64,000 nucleotides of DNA from the NCBI GenBank assembly GCA_903889445.1, contig CAISXF010000097.1, positions 1 through 64,000 of the forward strand. The letters run 5' to 3'. The position numbers and the translations under genes were made by a program. Positions 37,588-47,247 of the stretch are shown piece after piece. The first letter of the stretch is position 1; every line of letters starts with the position of its first letter. The notes below the pieces were generated by a model. It searched no databases, had not been told where the DNA came from, and saw nothing but the letters and a program-made list of their open reading frames with translations. Source of the DNA: an uncultured Pseudomonadota bacterium (GTDB lineage Bacteria; Pseudomonadota; Gammaproteobacteria; Methylococcales; Methylomonadaceae).

Positions 37588-38811
37588 CTACCGTACTAAT
37601 CGAATACTAACGTCGCTGCCCTTACCGTAGCCGTTCGCATGACCGTCGCTAAAATCGACACTCCAAACATGACCGGCATCATCAGCGGGCGAAAAAGAAA
37701 AAAACCAATCACTTTTTGTGTTAGGGAAATACATTGCGTCGATTGTCGGCGCATAGCCTGATTTAACAACACCACGCAATTCATCTATAGATGGCATTCG
37801 CCAATCATTTTTACTGCACAATGATTGTGTATTTACAGCATTAGTAAAAGCATAAGTATCGCAATCGCTACCTTTGCAAACACTAGAACCACTTCCAAAA
37901 AAATTATTTTTAGAACCTTCCCAACCACCATTTTTACTGGCATCGGGTTCGTACCAAGAATAACGGTTATTTATGTCATGCAACCCTCCATCCGTGGTTT
38001 TCACTTCCCACATCAAGCCGGTTTTGTTGTCTTGGGTGCAAGCCCAATCGGTAGGATTTGCACCGAGTTTGGCATCATCCGAAAGTACAGAGCCGTTGTT
38101 GGCAATTTTTGAATAGCCCGTTGTTTTTGCAATCACCGTAAAACTATCGCCATTTGAATCAACGATTTCGCCTTTGGCATCGAAAATATCAATTTGAAAT
38201 TGTTGCTCGCCAATTTCTGTCGGCTTGAAATTAAAAGAAAAATCCGTGCCTGAACCTGTCATTGTTTGTGATTCACCGCCATCAATACTGATTTTGATTG
38301 TGTAAAAACCAACTGCCAAAGCGTGGTCTAACGTGGCGTTGATTATTGTTGAACTGCCCAGCGTGATTTGTTGCGGATTGACTGAAACACTTTGAATGGC
38401 TGGCGGAAGCGGTGTGCCAACACTAAACGAACGAATTTCACCCGTTTTGCTGTTATCGGCGGCAGTTTTGCCCACCGATTGAACTTGCCAGAAATAATCG
38501 CCGTTCACTTTCAACATCGCATGAGTTGCCGCAACGTTATAAGACGGCGACGCGACGGTGTACAAAAAACACGTTTTGGTATTTAAACATTTAAATTTGT
38601 TCGCATCGTAATTCGCAAAACTTTTATCGTTAGAAAAAATCAGCCGATATTTCGATGCGCCCGTCACTTTTTGCCAAGTAAATTTTGCGGCTTTTTTGAT
38701 CGGTAAATTTGCTGCACCTGTAGGCGTTAAAAGCGTTGGCGAAGCCAATTGCGCTTCAGCCAAACCGACAAAAGCAAACATCAGCCCCGTAATTAAAAAT
38801 AGTTTTTTCAT
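37588..38811 (-). CDS. Secreted DUF1566 (Lcl C-terminal-like) protein
   Basis: A 407-residue exported protein with signal peptide (LFLITGLMFAFVGLAEAQ). Residues about 25-130 form a fibronectin-III-like domain (PTLLTPTGAANLPIKKAAKF, DYFWQVQSVGK), about 140-230 an Ig-like domain, and about 240-407 a DUF1566 domain, a C-type-lectin-related fold: DNKTGLMWEVKTTDGGLHD, CSKNDWRMPSIDELRGVV and the ending VWSVDFSDGHANGYGKGSDV. Such proteins are surface adhesins or ligand binders. The last 40 residues are rich in Asp, His, Asn, Tyr, Ser and Gly, as in variable regions of diversity-generating retroelement targets, but no reverse transcriptase is in the window. Confidence 0.82.
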   Translation of the reverse strand: MKKLFLITGLMFAFVGLAEAQLASPTLLTPTGAANLPIKKAAKFTWQKVTGASKYRLIFSNDKSFANYDANKFKCLNTKTCFLYTVASPSYNVAATHAMLKVNGDYFWQVQSVGKTAADNSKTGEIRSFSVGTPLPPAIQSVSVNPQQITLGSSTIINATLDHALAVGFYTIKISIDGGESQTMTGSGTDFSFNFKPTEIGEQQFQIDIFDAKGEIVDSNGDSFTVIAKTTGYSKIANNGSVLSDDAKLGANPTDWACTQDNKTGLMWEVKTTDGGLHDINNRYSWYEPDASKNGGWEGSKNNFFGSGSSVCKGSDCDTYAFTNAVNTQSLCSKNDWRMPSIDELRGVVKSGYAPTIDAMYFPNTKSDWFFSFSPADDAGHVWSVDFSDGHANGYGKGSDVSIRLVR

Positions 38812-38837
38812 AAATTCTCTTTTGATTTAAAAAATGT

Positions 38838-41069
38838 TTAAAACTTCATCCAGCGCAACCGATTGGCATTTGAAACCACCGTCACCGACGACATTGCCAT
38901 TGCCAAACCTGCAATCATGGGATTCAACAACACGCCAAAAACGGGATAAAACAAACCCGCCGCCAAGGGAATACTAACCGTGTTATAGAAAAATGCGCCC
39001 AATAAATTTTGTTTAATGTTCGCCAACGTCGCGGTCGATAATTTCATCGCTTCAGCCACTTTCAACAACGAACCTTGCAAAATCACAATGTCCGCGCTTT
39101 CAATCGCCACGTCGGTGCCGCCACCAATCGCCATACCAACATCTGCTTGCGCCAAAGCGGGCGCGTCGTTAATGCCGTCGCCCACCATGCCAACGCAATA
39201 ACCCGCTTGTTGTAATTCGCGCACGATTTCGGCTTTAAATTCGGGCAAAACTTGCGCTTTCACTTCGGTAATTCCCGCCTGTTTAGCAATTGCATTCGCG
39301 GTAATTTCGTTATCACCCGTCACCATAATTAAACGCACACCGAGATTTTTCAACGCTTGCACCGCTTCAGCGGAATCCGTTTTAATCGGGTCTGAAACCG
39401 ACACAATCCCAATAATTCCACCATTCGCCGCCAACAACATCGGCGTTTGTCCCAATTCCGCTAATTCGTCTAACGTCGTTAAATAATCATCAACAGCAAT
39501 TTTTTGTTCAAGCATCAAGGTTTTATTGCCAAACAAAACGGGCTGTTCTTTCCATTGACCGATTACGCCGCGTCCTGCAATCGCTTTGAATTGTTTGATT
39601 CGGTGAAGTTTCAAATCTTTCGCTTTTGCTGCTGACAAAATACTGCTTGCAAGTGGATGTTCTGAACCTGATTCTAAACTTGCCGCTAATTGTAAAACGG
39701 CTTTTTCGTCAAATTCACCAAATGCCAAAACCGTTGCAACCGTTGGTTTACCTTGCGTAACGGTGCCTGTTTTATCCAAAATAATGCAATTCAATTTGCC
39801 AGCCGTTTGCAACGCTTCGCCTTTGCGAATCAAAATGCCCGATTGCGCCGCACGTCCCACCGCAACCATCACAGAAATCGGTGTCGCCAGCCCCAACGCA
39901 CACGGACAGGCAATGACTAAAACCGTCATCGACGTAACAAACGCATACGCCAACGCGCCTTCGCCGCCAAAAATCAGCCACATTAAAAACGTCACTGCTG
40001 AAATTCCGACCACCGTCGGCACAAACACACTCGCAATTTGGTCGGCTAAACGGGCAATTTGCGGTTTGCTACTTTGCGCTTGGCGAACGCTTTTGATGAT
40101 TTGCGCCAACGCCGTATCTCGTCCAATGCGCGTCGCAGTAAATAAAAAACTACCCGTTTGATTCATCGTGCCACCCGCGACCGACGCGCCAATCGTTTTT
40201 TCGACAGGCATCGATTCGCCCGTCAACATCGATTCATCAACGCTCGAATGTCCTTCGGTCAAAACGCCATCGACGGGAATTTTCTCACCAGGTCGCACGC
40301 GCAACGTTTCGCCTAAACCCACTTCTTCAATCGGCACGTCGAGTTCTTCGCCATTGCGAACGACTCGTGCGGTGCGCGGTTGCAAGCCTAATAATTGCCG
40401 AATTGCGCCCGACGTTTTGCCACGCGCTTGCGTTTCGAGCGCGTTGCCTAAATTGATAAACGCTAAAATGACCACCGCTGCTTCAAAATAAGCGTGTTGC
40501 GACAACGCAGGAAACGCGGCGTAATAATCAATCATCACGCACGAATACAGCCACGCCGAACCCGTTCCGAGCGCAATCAATGTGTCCATATTGTATTGTT
40601 TGAGTTTCAACGATTGGTACGCGCCACTGTAAAAATGCCCGCCGCAAACCGCCATAATTCCCAACGTTATCACCGCCACCAACGTCCAAAACCACTGACT
40701 ATTTGGCATTCCCATCATCGGCATCCAACCGAATTGTTCCAAAGTCATCAAAAACGCGCCAAACGCGCCAGAGATTTTCGCCTTCTGCATCAACGACGCA
40801 TAACGCGCTAATTCTTGTGCTTCTTGTTCGGCAGGATCTTCAAAACCTTCCATAATTGCGGCATCGAACCCCGCCGCTTTCACCGATTTTTTCAAAGTTT
40901 CAATGTCGGGATTACCTTTGATAATCGCAGAATGGTCGGCGAAATTTACGCTGACCGATTCCACGCCCGCGACAGAAGTTAATGCGCCTTCAACCGAGGC
41001 AATACAGCCCACGCAGCGCATTCCTAAAATAGATAAACGTAATTCTGGAACGTGAGAATCGGTCGTCAT
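38838..41069 (-). CDS. copA: Copper-translocating P-type ATPase
   Basis: A P1B-type ATPase of 743 residues that exports Cu(I) across the inner membrane. There is one N-terminal metal-binding domain ([15 protein letters not shown], Cys19/Cys22), eight membrane helices, the channel motif [10 protein letters not shown], the actuator TGES, the phosphorylation site [12 protein letters not shown] in SEHPLASSI and the hinge [23 protein letters not shown] plus the late membrane motifs ([15 protein letters not shown] and [16 protein letters not shown]) specify copper. The copper chaperone gene lies 5 nt upstream. Confidence 0.96.
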   Translation of the reverse strand: MTTDSHVPELRLSILGMRCVGCIASVEGALTSVAGVESVSVNFADHSAIIKGNPDIETLKKSVKAAGFDAAIMEGFEDPAEQEAQELARYASLMQKAKISGAFGAFLMTLEQFGWMPMMGMPNSQWFWTLVAVITLGIMAVCGGHFYSGAYQSLKLKQYNMDTLIALGTGSAWLYSCVMIDYYAAFPALSQHAYFEAAVVILAFINLGNALETQARGKTSGAIRQLLGLQPRTARVVRNGEELDVPIEEVGLGETLRVRPGEKIPVDGVLTEGHSSVDESMLTGESMPVEKTIGASVAGGTMNQTGSFLFTATRIGRDTALAQIIKSVRQAQSSKPQIARLADQIASVFVPTVVGISAVTFLMWLIFGGEGALAYAFVTSMTVLVIACPCALGLATPISVMVAVGRAAQSGILIRKGEALQTAGKLNCIILDKTGTVTQGKPTVATVLAFGEFDEKAVLQLAASLESGSEHPLASSILSAAKAKDLKLHRIKQFKAIAGRGVIGQWKEQPVLFGNKTLMLEQKIAVDDYLTTLDELAELGQTPMLLAANGGIIGIVSVSDPIKTDSAEAVQALKNLGVRLIMVTGDNEITANAIAKQAGITEVKAQVLPEFKAEIVRELQQAGYCVGMVGDGINDAPALAQADVGMAIGGGTDVAIESADIVILQGSLLKVAEAMKLSTATLANIKQNLLGAFFYNTVSIPLAAGLFYPVFGVLLNPMIAGLAMAMSSVTVVSNANRLRWMKF

Positions 41070-41074
41070 TATTT

Positions 41075-41284
41075 TTACTCTACGCCAAAACCAGCAGCAA
41101 TAATCACATCTTCTAAATCGTCGATTTCAATTATTTCGGGTTTGAATTCAATGCTGACGTGGTTTTCTTTGCAATCCGCAACGGCACTGATTACGCCGTT
41201 TAATGCGGTTAATTTTTCGATGACGTTGTTTTCACAACCGCCACATTTCATGCCGGTAACGGTAAAAATTGCTGTTTGTATCAT
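41075..41284 (-). CDS. Copper chaperone (heavy-metal-associated domain)
   Basis: A 69-residue HMA-domain protein of the CopZ/Atx1 type with the Cu(I) site [15 protein letters not shown] (Cys15/Cys18 region), beta-alpha-beta-beta-alpha-beta pattern and acidic C-terminal helix ([20 protein letters not shown]). It is upstream of the copper ATPase with 5 nt between, so it probably hands copper to it. No CueR-type operator was recognised in the 250 nt upstream. Confidence 0.9.
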   Translation of the reverse strand: MIQTAIFTVTGMKCGGCENNVIEKLTALNGVISAVADCKENHVSIEFKPEIIEIDDLEDVIIAAGFGVE

Positions 41285-41533
41285 GGGATGTTCCTCAATT
41301 AGAATTAAAAAGTTCGGCTATATGATTACCGTAGCGGTGACGCATTGCAATTCCAGAGCAGACGCATATAAGTGGTGAGAAAACTTATCCACGTCCGTTA
41401 AGGTGCTGATGTAACGATAAAGTCTACAAAGAATTAGTCGCCTTAGCAACGTCAAATCTGGCTTGGAAAATCTCAAGGCGGTTTTTATTTTTGCGTTAAA
41501 ATTCTTTTTTTATTTCAAAATAGGTTTCTCATC

Positions 41534-42826
41534 ATGGTGATTTTATGGACGGACGCGCTGATTTTTACGCTGCTAATTTTGGTGGCGAGTTTGACGTATT
41601 ATTTGCGTCGAAAAGAACATTTAAAACGCCCCTTGACCACGCTAAAACAAAGTTCAACGGCAATGGCATCGTTGATTATTTTGTTATTTTTTATCACGAT
41701 TGGCTTGTTGGATTCGATTCATTTCAAACCGCCGACGCAAAATAATGACATCATCAGCGTGTTGGATTATGGCGCGTCATCGTTGCGTGAACACGGCGAA
41801 AAAACCTATTCCGAACCGTTTGCGACCACGCTTTATAACAAAGAAATGATTGTCGAATCGAATGGCACCACACGCTGGGATTATCCGCGTTTGGTGTTTG
41901 GCGGAAAGCATTTAAATAATGAAAATCAAAAATCTTCCGATATTTTTCAGAAAACAGCGACTGGATTTTTCGTTGGCGTTGGCATTTTCACGTTGTTGAC
42001 ATTCGGTTTTAAATTCAAACTTAACGCGGCGAATTTGACCGTTTTCGTTTTAATCACCGTGAGTTCAACGCTGATTTATTTGTCGAATTATTATCACGTT
42101 TTCGGCACCGATAAAGTCGGCGAAGATGTGTTTTATCAAACCATTAAAAGCATTCGCACGGGTTTAGTTTTAGGCACGTTGACGACGCTGATTTTGTTAC
42201 CGTTTTCGTTAGTTTTAGGCATTTTGTCGGGCTTTTTTCGCGGTTGGTTGGACGATGTCATTCAATTTTTATACACCACGTTAAACTCGATTCCGAGCGT
42301 GTTGTTGATTGGCGCGTCGGTGTTAATGGTGCAGGTTTATATGGCGAATCACGAAAGCGATTTCACCAGCTTAATTGTTCGCGCCGATATGCGTTTGCTG
42401 TTTTTGTGTTTAATTTTGGGTATGACGAGTTGGACGGGTTTGTGTCGATTGTTACGCGCGGAAACGTTGAAGTTGCGCGAAATGGAATATGTGCAAGCCG
42501 CGACTTCATTGGGCGTAAAACAACACACCATTTTATTTCGGCACATTTTGCCCAACGTGATGCACATTGTGTTAATTTCGATTGTGTTGGATTTTAGTTC
42601 GCTCGTTTTAGCCGAAGCCGCGTTGTCATATATCAACATTGGCGTAGATTCCAGCACTTACAGCTGGGGAAATATGATTAACGGCGCACGTTTAGAAATG
42701 GCACGCGAACCCGTTGTGTGGTGGTCATTATCAGCGGCATTTTTATTCATGTTCGCGTTGGTGTTGGCGGCAAATTTATTCGCGGAAACTGTCCAAACCG
42801 CGTTTGATCCACGACGCAGCCAATAA
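41534..42826 (+). CDS. Oligopeptide/dipeptide ABC transporter permease (OppC-like)
   Basis: A 430-residue permease of the OppC/DppC/YejE group. The C-terminal 250 residues hold the transport core with the EAA loop EYVQAATSLGVKQHTILFRH followed by ILPN (about residues 319-342) and several helices, ending FAETVQTAFDPRRSQ as in OppC. The N-terminal half is long, with two early membrane helices and a periplasmic-looking segment (DSIHFKPPTQNNDIISVLDY, containing GGKHLNN), plus two more helices. No OppB, ATPase or binding protein gene adjoins it; the fused ATPase at 620-2206 is a candidate partner elsewhere. Confidence 0.88.
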   Translation: MVILWTDALIFTLLILVASLTYYLRRKEHLKRPLTTLKQSSTAMASLIILLFFITIGLLDSIHFKPPTQNNDIISVLDYGASSLREHGEKTYSEPFATTLYNKEMIVESNGTTRWDYPRLVFGGKHLNNENQKSSDIFQKTATGFFVGVGIFTLLTFGFKFKLNAANLTVFVLITVSSTLIYLSNYYHVFGTDKVGEDVFYQTIKSIRTGLVLGTLTTLILLPFSLVLGILSGFFRGWLDDVIQFLYTTLNSIPSVLLIGASVLMVQVYMANHESDFTSLIVRADMRLLFLCLILGMTSWTGLCRLLRAETLKLREMEYVQAATSLGVKQHTILFRHILPNVMHIVLISIVLDFSSLVLAEAALSYINIGVDSSTYSWGNMINGARLEMAREPVVWWSLSAAFLFMFALVLAANLFAETVQTAFDPRRSQ

Positions 42827-42906
42827 TTTTTTTTGCCAACTTGAAAAATTTAAAAATCAAGCTACAATAATTTTCGGTCTGTTTTTATCAATCACTGGGG
42901 GAAATT

Positions 42907-43773
42907 ATGACATCGAATTCACTCATAAATCATTACGCTACTAAAAAAAGAGCGAATGCTGCTGACGCTAAACTCGTTATGATAGATTTGATTTCCGCGA
43001 ACCACGAATTAGCGGTTCAAAATTCTGAAAAAGAAGAGGCTGCGGCAGAACTCGTGGCGGCATACCAAAAATTAGCGGTTCAAAGTTCTAAAAAAAAAGA
43101 ACGAGCGGAGGCACTCGCGATTGCATACCGCAAATTAGCTGTTCAAAGTTCTGAAAAAAAAGAACGGGCGGAGGCACTCGCGATTGCATACCGCAAATTA
43201 GCTGTTCAAAGTTCTGAAAAAGCAGCGCGTTCGGACGAACTCGTGATTGAAAACCACGAATTGGCGTTTCAAAATTCTGAAAAAGAAGCGCATTCGGCAG
43301 AACTCTTCCGTGCCAATGTGGAATTATTCTTTCAAAACTGTGAAAAAGACAAACGGGCGATAGCATTTATGAAAGTCCAGGAGGAACTTTTTATTCTGAA
43401 TGAAGAGCTTCGGACGACGAACGAATATCTTCATTTGAAAAACCTTGAAACAGAACAGCGTACTATTGAACTGACACAGTCTTATCGCGAAAATACAGCT
43501 TTGAATGAGCAAGTGTATCAGATGCAAAAATTGGAAAGCATTGGACAACTGATTACTGGCATTACTAACGATTTTAATAATATATTGACGAGTATGTTGG
43601 GTTTTAACGAAATGAATCACGATGTCATTGATGATGTGACGGATGAACGTTTAAAAGTAGAACTTGAAAATCACACCCAACAAATCGACATCGCGGGGAA
43701 ACGTGCTGCCACACTGATTAGCCAAATTCTGAATGATTGTCGTCAAAGATATAACGAAAACTGGATGGTGTAA
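42907..43773 (+). CDS. Truncated histidine kinase with 21-residue coiled-coil repeats
   Basis: A 288-residue protein. Residues 34-159 are six tandem 21-residue repeats (pattern KLAVQSSEKKERAEALAIAYR), a long coiled coil of the kind found before histidine kinase domains. Residues 205-288 resemble a HisKA dimerisation domain (KLESIGQLITGITNDFNNIL). The phosphoacceptor His expected in GIAHDFNN is Asn221, and no ATP-binding HATPase domain follows: the frame ends at 43773. It therefore cannot autophosphorylate or accept phosphate and may act as a dimerising decoy, or be a decaying gene. A MITE-like repeat begins 50 nt downstream. Confidence 0.72.
   Translation: MTSNSLINHYATKKRANAADAKLVMIDLISANHELAVQNSEKEEAAAELVAAYQKLAVQSSKKKERAEALAIAYRKLAVQSSEKKERAEALAIAYRKLAVQSSEKAARSDELVIENHELAFQNSEKEAHSAELFRANVELFFQNCEKDKRAIAFMKVQEELFILNEELRTTNEYLHLKNLETEQRTIELTQSYRENTALNEQVYQMQKLESIGQLITGITNDFNNILTSMLGFNEMNHDVIDDVTDERLKVELENHTQQIDIAGKRAATLISQILNDCRQRYNENWMV
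43006..43383 (+). repeat. Six tandem 63-bp coding repeats
   Basis: Units start at 43006, 43069, 43132, 43195, 43258 and 43321. The second and third (43069-43194) are almost identical at the DNA level, indicating recent duplication; the outer units have diverged. Each encodes 21 residues, exactly three heptads, so unit gain or loss keeps both frame and coiled-coil register. Confidence 0.92.
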
Positions 43774-43823
43774 AACTGACCATTGGCGTGATTGAAGAGA
43801 TAGCTTGAATGAGAGCTTAGAGC

Positions 43824-43945
43824 AAATCCCCCAGCCTTTCAGGCTCCCCCTTCAAAAAGGGGGCGAAAGATTAAAAAGCAACTGCTTTTGATTTGCCGTC
43901 CCCCCCCCTTTTTGAAGGGGGAGCGGCAATATCCGCAGGGGGATT
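43824..43945. repeat. MITE-like palindromic element
   Basis: The element begins AAATCCCCC and ends GGGGGATTT, forming 9-bp terminal inverted repeats over about 122 bp. Inside are two hairpins with the core CCCCCTTCAAAAAGGGGG and its counterpart. No ORF is present. The same core occurs in murU at 7655-7672, so a dispersed family exists in this genome. It fills most of the space between the truncated kinase and pssA. Confidence 0.75.
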
Positions 43946-44068
43946 TTCTTTAATTCCGAACGTGATTTGAAGGCAATTTTTTCGAGTTCAACATCACAAC
44001 GTGACACCACCCGCAAAATCCGAATCGTGTATAATTCGCGCAGTTTCACACTTGAATCCTTAACTTTT

Positions 44069-44809
44069 ATGACATTTGAAAAATCTACTATTCGCCGACG
44101 CGGCATTTATTTACTTCCCAATTTATTCACCACTGGCGCGTTATTTTCGGGTTTTTACGCGATAACGTCCGCCATGAATCAGCATTACGATATTTCTGTT
44201 GCTGCGATTTTTGTTGCCATGATTTTGGATGGTTTAGACGGACGAGTGGCGCGTTTAACCAATACCCAAAGCGAGTTTGGCGCACAATATGACAGCTTAT
44301 CGGACATGGTTTCGTTCGCGGTGGCACCTGCTTTGGTGATGTATTTGTGGGCGTTTTCGAGCTTGGGAAAAGTCGGATTATTTGCGGCATTCGTTCACAC
44401 TGCCGGTGGCGCGTTACGATTAGCGCGATTTAATACGCAACTGACTTCTGCCGATAAACGTTATTTTCAAGGTTTGCCCAGTCCCGCAGCGGCTGCTATT
44501 TTGGCGGGATTTGTTTGGTTGTGTTTAGAACACGGTTGGAATGTTGATTCAATAAAATATCTCGCACTGATTTTAACTATTTGCACGGGTTTGTTGATGG
44601 TGAGTAATTTCCGTTATTCAAGTTTTAAAGAAATCGATTTAAAAGGCAAAGTGCCATTTTTCGTGGCAATCGCGGTGATGTTGAGCATTGCCTTCGTCAT
44701 GGCGCAACCGCAAACGATGTTATTTTTGCTTTTCTTGGGCTACGCTATTTCGGGACCACTCGTCACACTCATTATGCGTCGCAAAAAATTACAGGCACGC
44801 AAAAACTAA
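44069..44809 (+). CDS. pssA: CDP-diacylglycerol-serine O-phosphatidyltransferase
   Basis: A membrane CDP-alcohol phosphatidyltransferase that makes phosphatidylserine, precursor of phosphatidylethanolamine. The family signature is visible as DGLDGRVARLTNTQSEFGAQ with YDSLSD following (about residues 56-80), where the four Asp residues bind metal. Preceding IRRRGIYLLPNLFTTGALFS is the usual N-terminus. Six or more helices are predicted. The frame is open to 43967, but the ATG at 44069 starts next to the conserved region. Of the two PssA types this is the integral-membrane type II. leuA follows. Confidence 0.92.
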   Translation: MTFEKSTIRRRGIYLLPNLFTTGALFSGFYAITSAMNQHYDISVAAIFVAMILDGLDGRVARLTNTQSEFGAQYDSLSDMVSFAVAPALVMYLWAFSSLGKVGLFAAFVHTAGGALRLARFNTQLTSADKRYFQGLPSPAAAAILAGFVWLCLEHGWNVDSIKYLALILTICTGLLMVSNFRYSSFKEIDLKGKVPFFVAIAVMLSIAFVMAQPQTMLFLLFLGYAISGPLVTLIMRRKKLQARKN

Positions 44810-44838
44810 TTTTTACTTTATTTTTGGATTAGCATTTT

Positions 44839-46383
44839 ATGAAAGACCAATTGATTATATTTGATACTACATTGCGCGACGGTGAACAAAGTCCAGGCGC
44901 GTCGATGACTCGTGACGAGAAAATTAGAATCGCTCGCGCGTTGGAACGTTTGAAAGTGGATGTAATTGAAGCGGGTTTTCCTGCCGCAAGTATGGGCGAT
45001 TTTGAAGCGGTACAAGCCGTGGCGAATATCATTAAAGACAGCGTCGTATGTGGTTTGGCGCGGGCGTTGGACAAAGATATTGACCGCGCCGGTGAAGCGT
45101 TGAAAGGTGCGAAACAATCACGCATTCACACGTTTATTGCCACGTCGCCGATTCACATGCAAATGAAGCTCAATATGACTCCTGAGCAAGTAATTGAACA
45201 CGCGGTAAAAGCGGTAAAACGGGCGCGACAATACACCGACGACGTGGAATTTTCGCCTGAAGACGCAGGACGTTCGGACGAAGATTTTTTGTGTCGTATT
45301 TTGGAAGCGGTAATTGATGCCGGCGCGACTACGTTGAACATTCCCGACACGGTCGGTTACAGCATTCCGCAACAATTTGGCGCGACGATTAAAAATTTGA
45401 TTGAACGGATTCCGAATTCGGATAAAGCGATTTTTTCGGTGCATTGCCACAACGATTTAGGGTTGGCAGTGGCGAATTCGCTTTCGGCGGTGATGAATGG
45501 CGCACGTCAAGTGGAATGTACGATTAACGGTTTGGGCGAACGTGCGGGAAATGCGTCTCTCGAAGAAATCGTGATGGCAGTTCGCACGCGCCACGATGTA
45601 TTTGATTGCCAAACGCGCATTGATACACGCGAAATTTTGACTTGTTCAAAATTGGTGTCGTCGATTACGGGCTTTCCCGTGCAACCAAACAAAGCAATTG
45701 TCGGCGCAAATGCGTTCGCACATGAAGCCGGAATTCATCAAGATGGTATTTTGAAAAGCCGCGAAACCTACGAGATTATGCGAGCTGAAGATGTCGGCTG
45801 GTCGGCAAATCGCATGGTTTTGGGCAAACATTCGGGACGAAATGCGTTCAAAAGTCGGATTAGCGAATTAGGATTTGAGTTTGACAGTGAAGCAGAATTA
45901 AATGATGCGTTTGCCCGATTCAAACAATTAGCCGACAAAAAACACGAAATTTTCGATGAAGATTTGCAAACGCTGATTTCTGAAACGACGTTGGAAGTGG
46001 AAGACGAACACATTAAATTGATTGCCTTAAAAGTGTGTTCTGAAACGGGCGAAGTGCCGAATGCGGTGGTCACGTTACGATTAAATAATCAAGAATTGAC
46101 CGGCAATTCAACGGGCGGCGGCGTGGTCGATGCGACGTTGAAAGCGATTGAAAAATTAGTACAATCGAATGCGTCGTTAGAAGTTTATTCGGTCAATAAT
46201 GTGACGAATGGCACGGACGCGCAAGGCGAAGTCAGTGTGCGTTTAGAAAAAGCGGGGCGTATTGTGAATGGTTTGGGCGCGGATACTGATATTGTAATTG
46301 CCTCGGCGAAGGCGTATATCAACGCGCTGAATAAATTACTCAACGTCAACGCGCGTCAACATCCGCAAAAGTCTGAGGTTTGA
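44839..46383 (+). CDS. leuA: 2-isopropylmalate synthase
   Basis: LeuA condenses acetyl-CoA and 2-oxoisovalerate, the first committed step of leucine synthesis. The TIM-barrel has [20 protein letters not shown] (catalytic Arg/Asp), [14 protein letters not shown] (metal His pair) and [18 protein letters not shown]. The regulatory LeuA dimer domain, which binds leucine, occupies about residues 385-500 ([20 protein letters not shown]). The length of 514 residues is normal. The stop is immediately followed by the ATG of gspG, so secretion genes may be partly transcribed from the leuA promoter. Confidence 0.96.
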   Translation: MKDQLIIFDTTLRDGEQSPGASMTRDEKIRIARALERLKVDVIEAGFPAASMGDFEAVQAVANIIKDSVVCGLARALDKDIDRAGEALKGAKQSRIHTFIATSPIHMQMKLNMTPEQVIEHAVKAVKRARQYTDDVEFSPEDAGRSDEDFLCRILEAVIDAGATTLNIPDTVGYSIPQQFGATIKNLIERIPNSDKAIFSVHCHNDLGLAVANSLSAVMNGARQVECTINGLGERAGNASLEEIVMAVRTRHDVFDCQTRIDTREILTCSKLVSSITGFPVQPNKAIVGANAFAHEAGIHQDGILKSRETYEIMRAEDVGWSANRMVLGKHSGRNAFKSRISELGFEFDSEAELNDAFARFKQLADKKHEIFDEDLQTLISETTLEVEDEHIKLIALKVCSETGEVPNAVVTLRLNNQELTGNSTGGGVVDATLKAIEKLVQSNASLEVYSVNNVTNGTDAQGEVSVRLEKAGRIVNGLGADTDIVIASAKAYINALNKLLNVNARQHPQKSEV

Positions 46384-46809
46384 ATGTTAATAAAATCAAA
46401 AACTCAATCGGGTTTTACCTTATTAGAATTACTCGTTGTTTTGGGAATTATTGCGATGTTAGCGGGCATCGTCGGGCCGCAAGTGATGAAACATTTGGGC
46501 GAATCCAAAACCAAAGCTGCAAAAGTACAAGTCGAAGATTTTTCTGCCGCGCTCGATATGTACAAATTAGACATGGGCAAATATCCGACCAGCGACCAAG
46601 GTTTGCAAGCGTTAATCGAAGCTCCCGAAGGTTCAAAAAGGTGGAATGGTCCGTATTTGAGAAAAGCGAAAACACCAGCGGATCCATGGCAAAATGAATA
46701 CCATTATGCGTCACCTGGCACGCATGGAAAATTTGATTTATTCACTTATGGCGCAGACGATAAAGAAGGTGGCGAAGGCGAAGATCAAGACATTAACAAC
46801 TGGGATTAA
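46384..46809 (+). CDS. gspG: Type II secretion major pseudopilin GspG
   Basis: The main subunit of the type II secretion pseudopilus. The prepilin signal is SGFTLLELLVVLGIIAMLAG (peptidase cleavage after the Gly), followed by the GspG core with KVQVEDFSAALDMYKLDMGK, YPTSDQGLQALIEAPEG and the calcium-loop region (ADPWQNEYHYASPGTHGKFD, then SYGADDKEGGEGED-like acidic end). The length of 141 residues is normal. It opens the gsp run and directly abuts leuA. Confidence 0.96.
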   Translation: MLIKSKTQSGFTLLELLVVLGIIAMLAGIVGPQVMKHLGESKTKAAKVQVEDFSAALDMYKLDMGKYPTSDQGLQALIEAPEGSKRWNGPYLRKAKTPADPWQNEYHYASPGTHGKFDLFTYGADDKEGGEGEDQDINNWD

Positions 46810-47247
46810 ATGCGCTCAAACGCAGGTTTTACGCTGCTTGAACTGATTGTAGTTTTGGCAATTGTGGCTTTAGGTTATAGTGCGGTGGCGGTGAATTTTT
46901 CGTCTGGCAATGATGCAATGGCATTAAAAGCCGCCGCCCGTGATTTAACGTCAGGTTTGCGTTATGTTCGTTCCCAAGCGATGTTATCGCACGCCTCCGC
47001 GACGCTCGATTTCAATCTCAGCGATAACAGTTATTCATTGACGGGACAAGATAAAATTTACACGCTCCCCGAAAATATCGATGTCACCATCAACACCGCC
47101 AAAGACGAACTCCACGACGGCGTGGCACAACTGCGATTTTTCCCCGACGGTTCGTCAATTGGTGGACGAATCACGTTAGAAAAAAAATCTCACGTTCAAG
47201 AAATTAACATCAATTGGCTGACCGGTCATGTCACGCTCGCCGAATAA
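46810..47247 (+). CDS. gspH: Type II secretion minor pseudopilin GspH
   Basis: A minor pseudopilin with prepilin signal NAGFTLLELIVVLAIVALGY (cleavage after Gly6) and a GspH/FimT-like domain (LTSGLRYVRSQAMLSHASAT, FFPDGSSIGGRITLEKKS). Length 145. It starts immediately after the gspG stop and overlaps gspI by 20 bp. Confidence 0.92.
   Translation: MRSNAGFTLLELIVVLAIVALGYSAVAVNFSSGNDAMALKAAARDLTSGLRYVRSQAMLSHASATLDFNLSDNSYSLTGQDKIYTLPENIDVTINTAKDELHDGVAQLRFFPDGSSIGGRITLEKKSHVQEININWLTGHVTLAE

Noticed and set aside
43006-43383. Evenly spaced direct repeats resembling a CRISPR array
   Set aside because: The 63-bp units are continuous, have no unique spacers and encode an in-frame 21-residue coiled-coil repeat.
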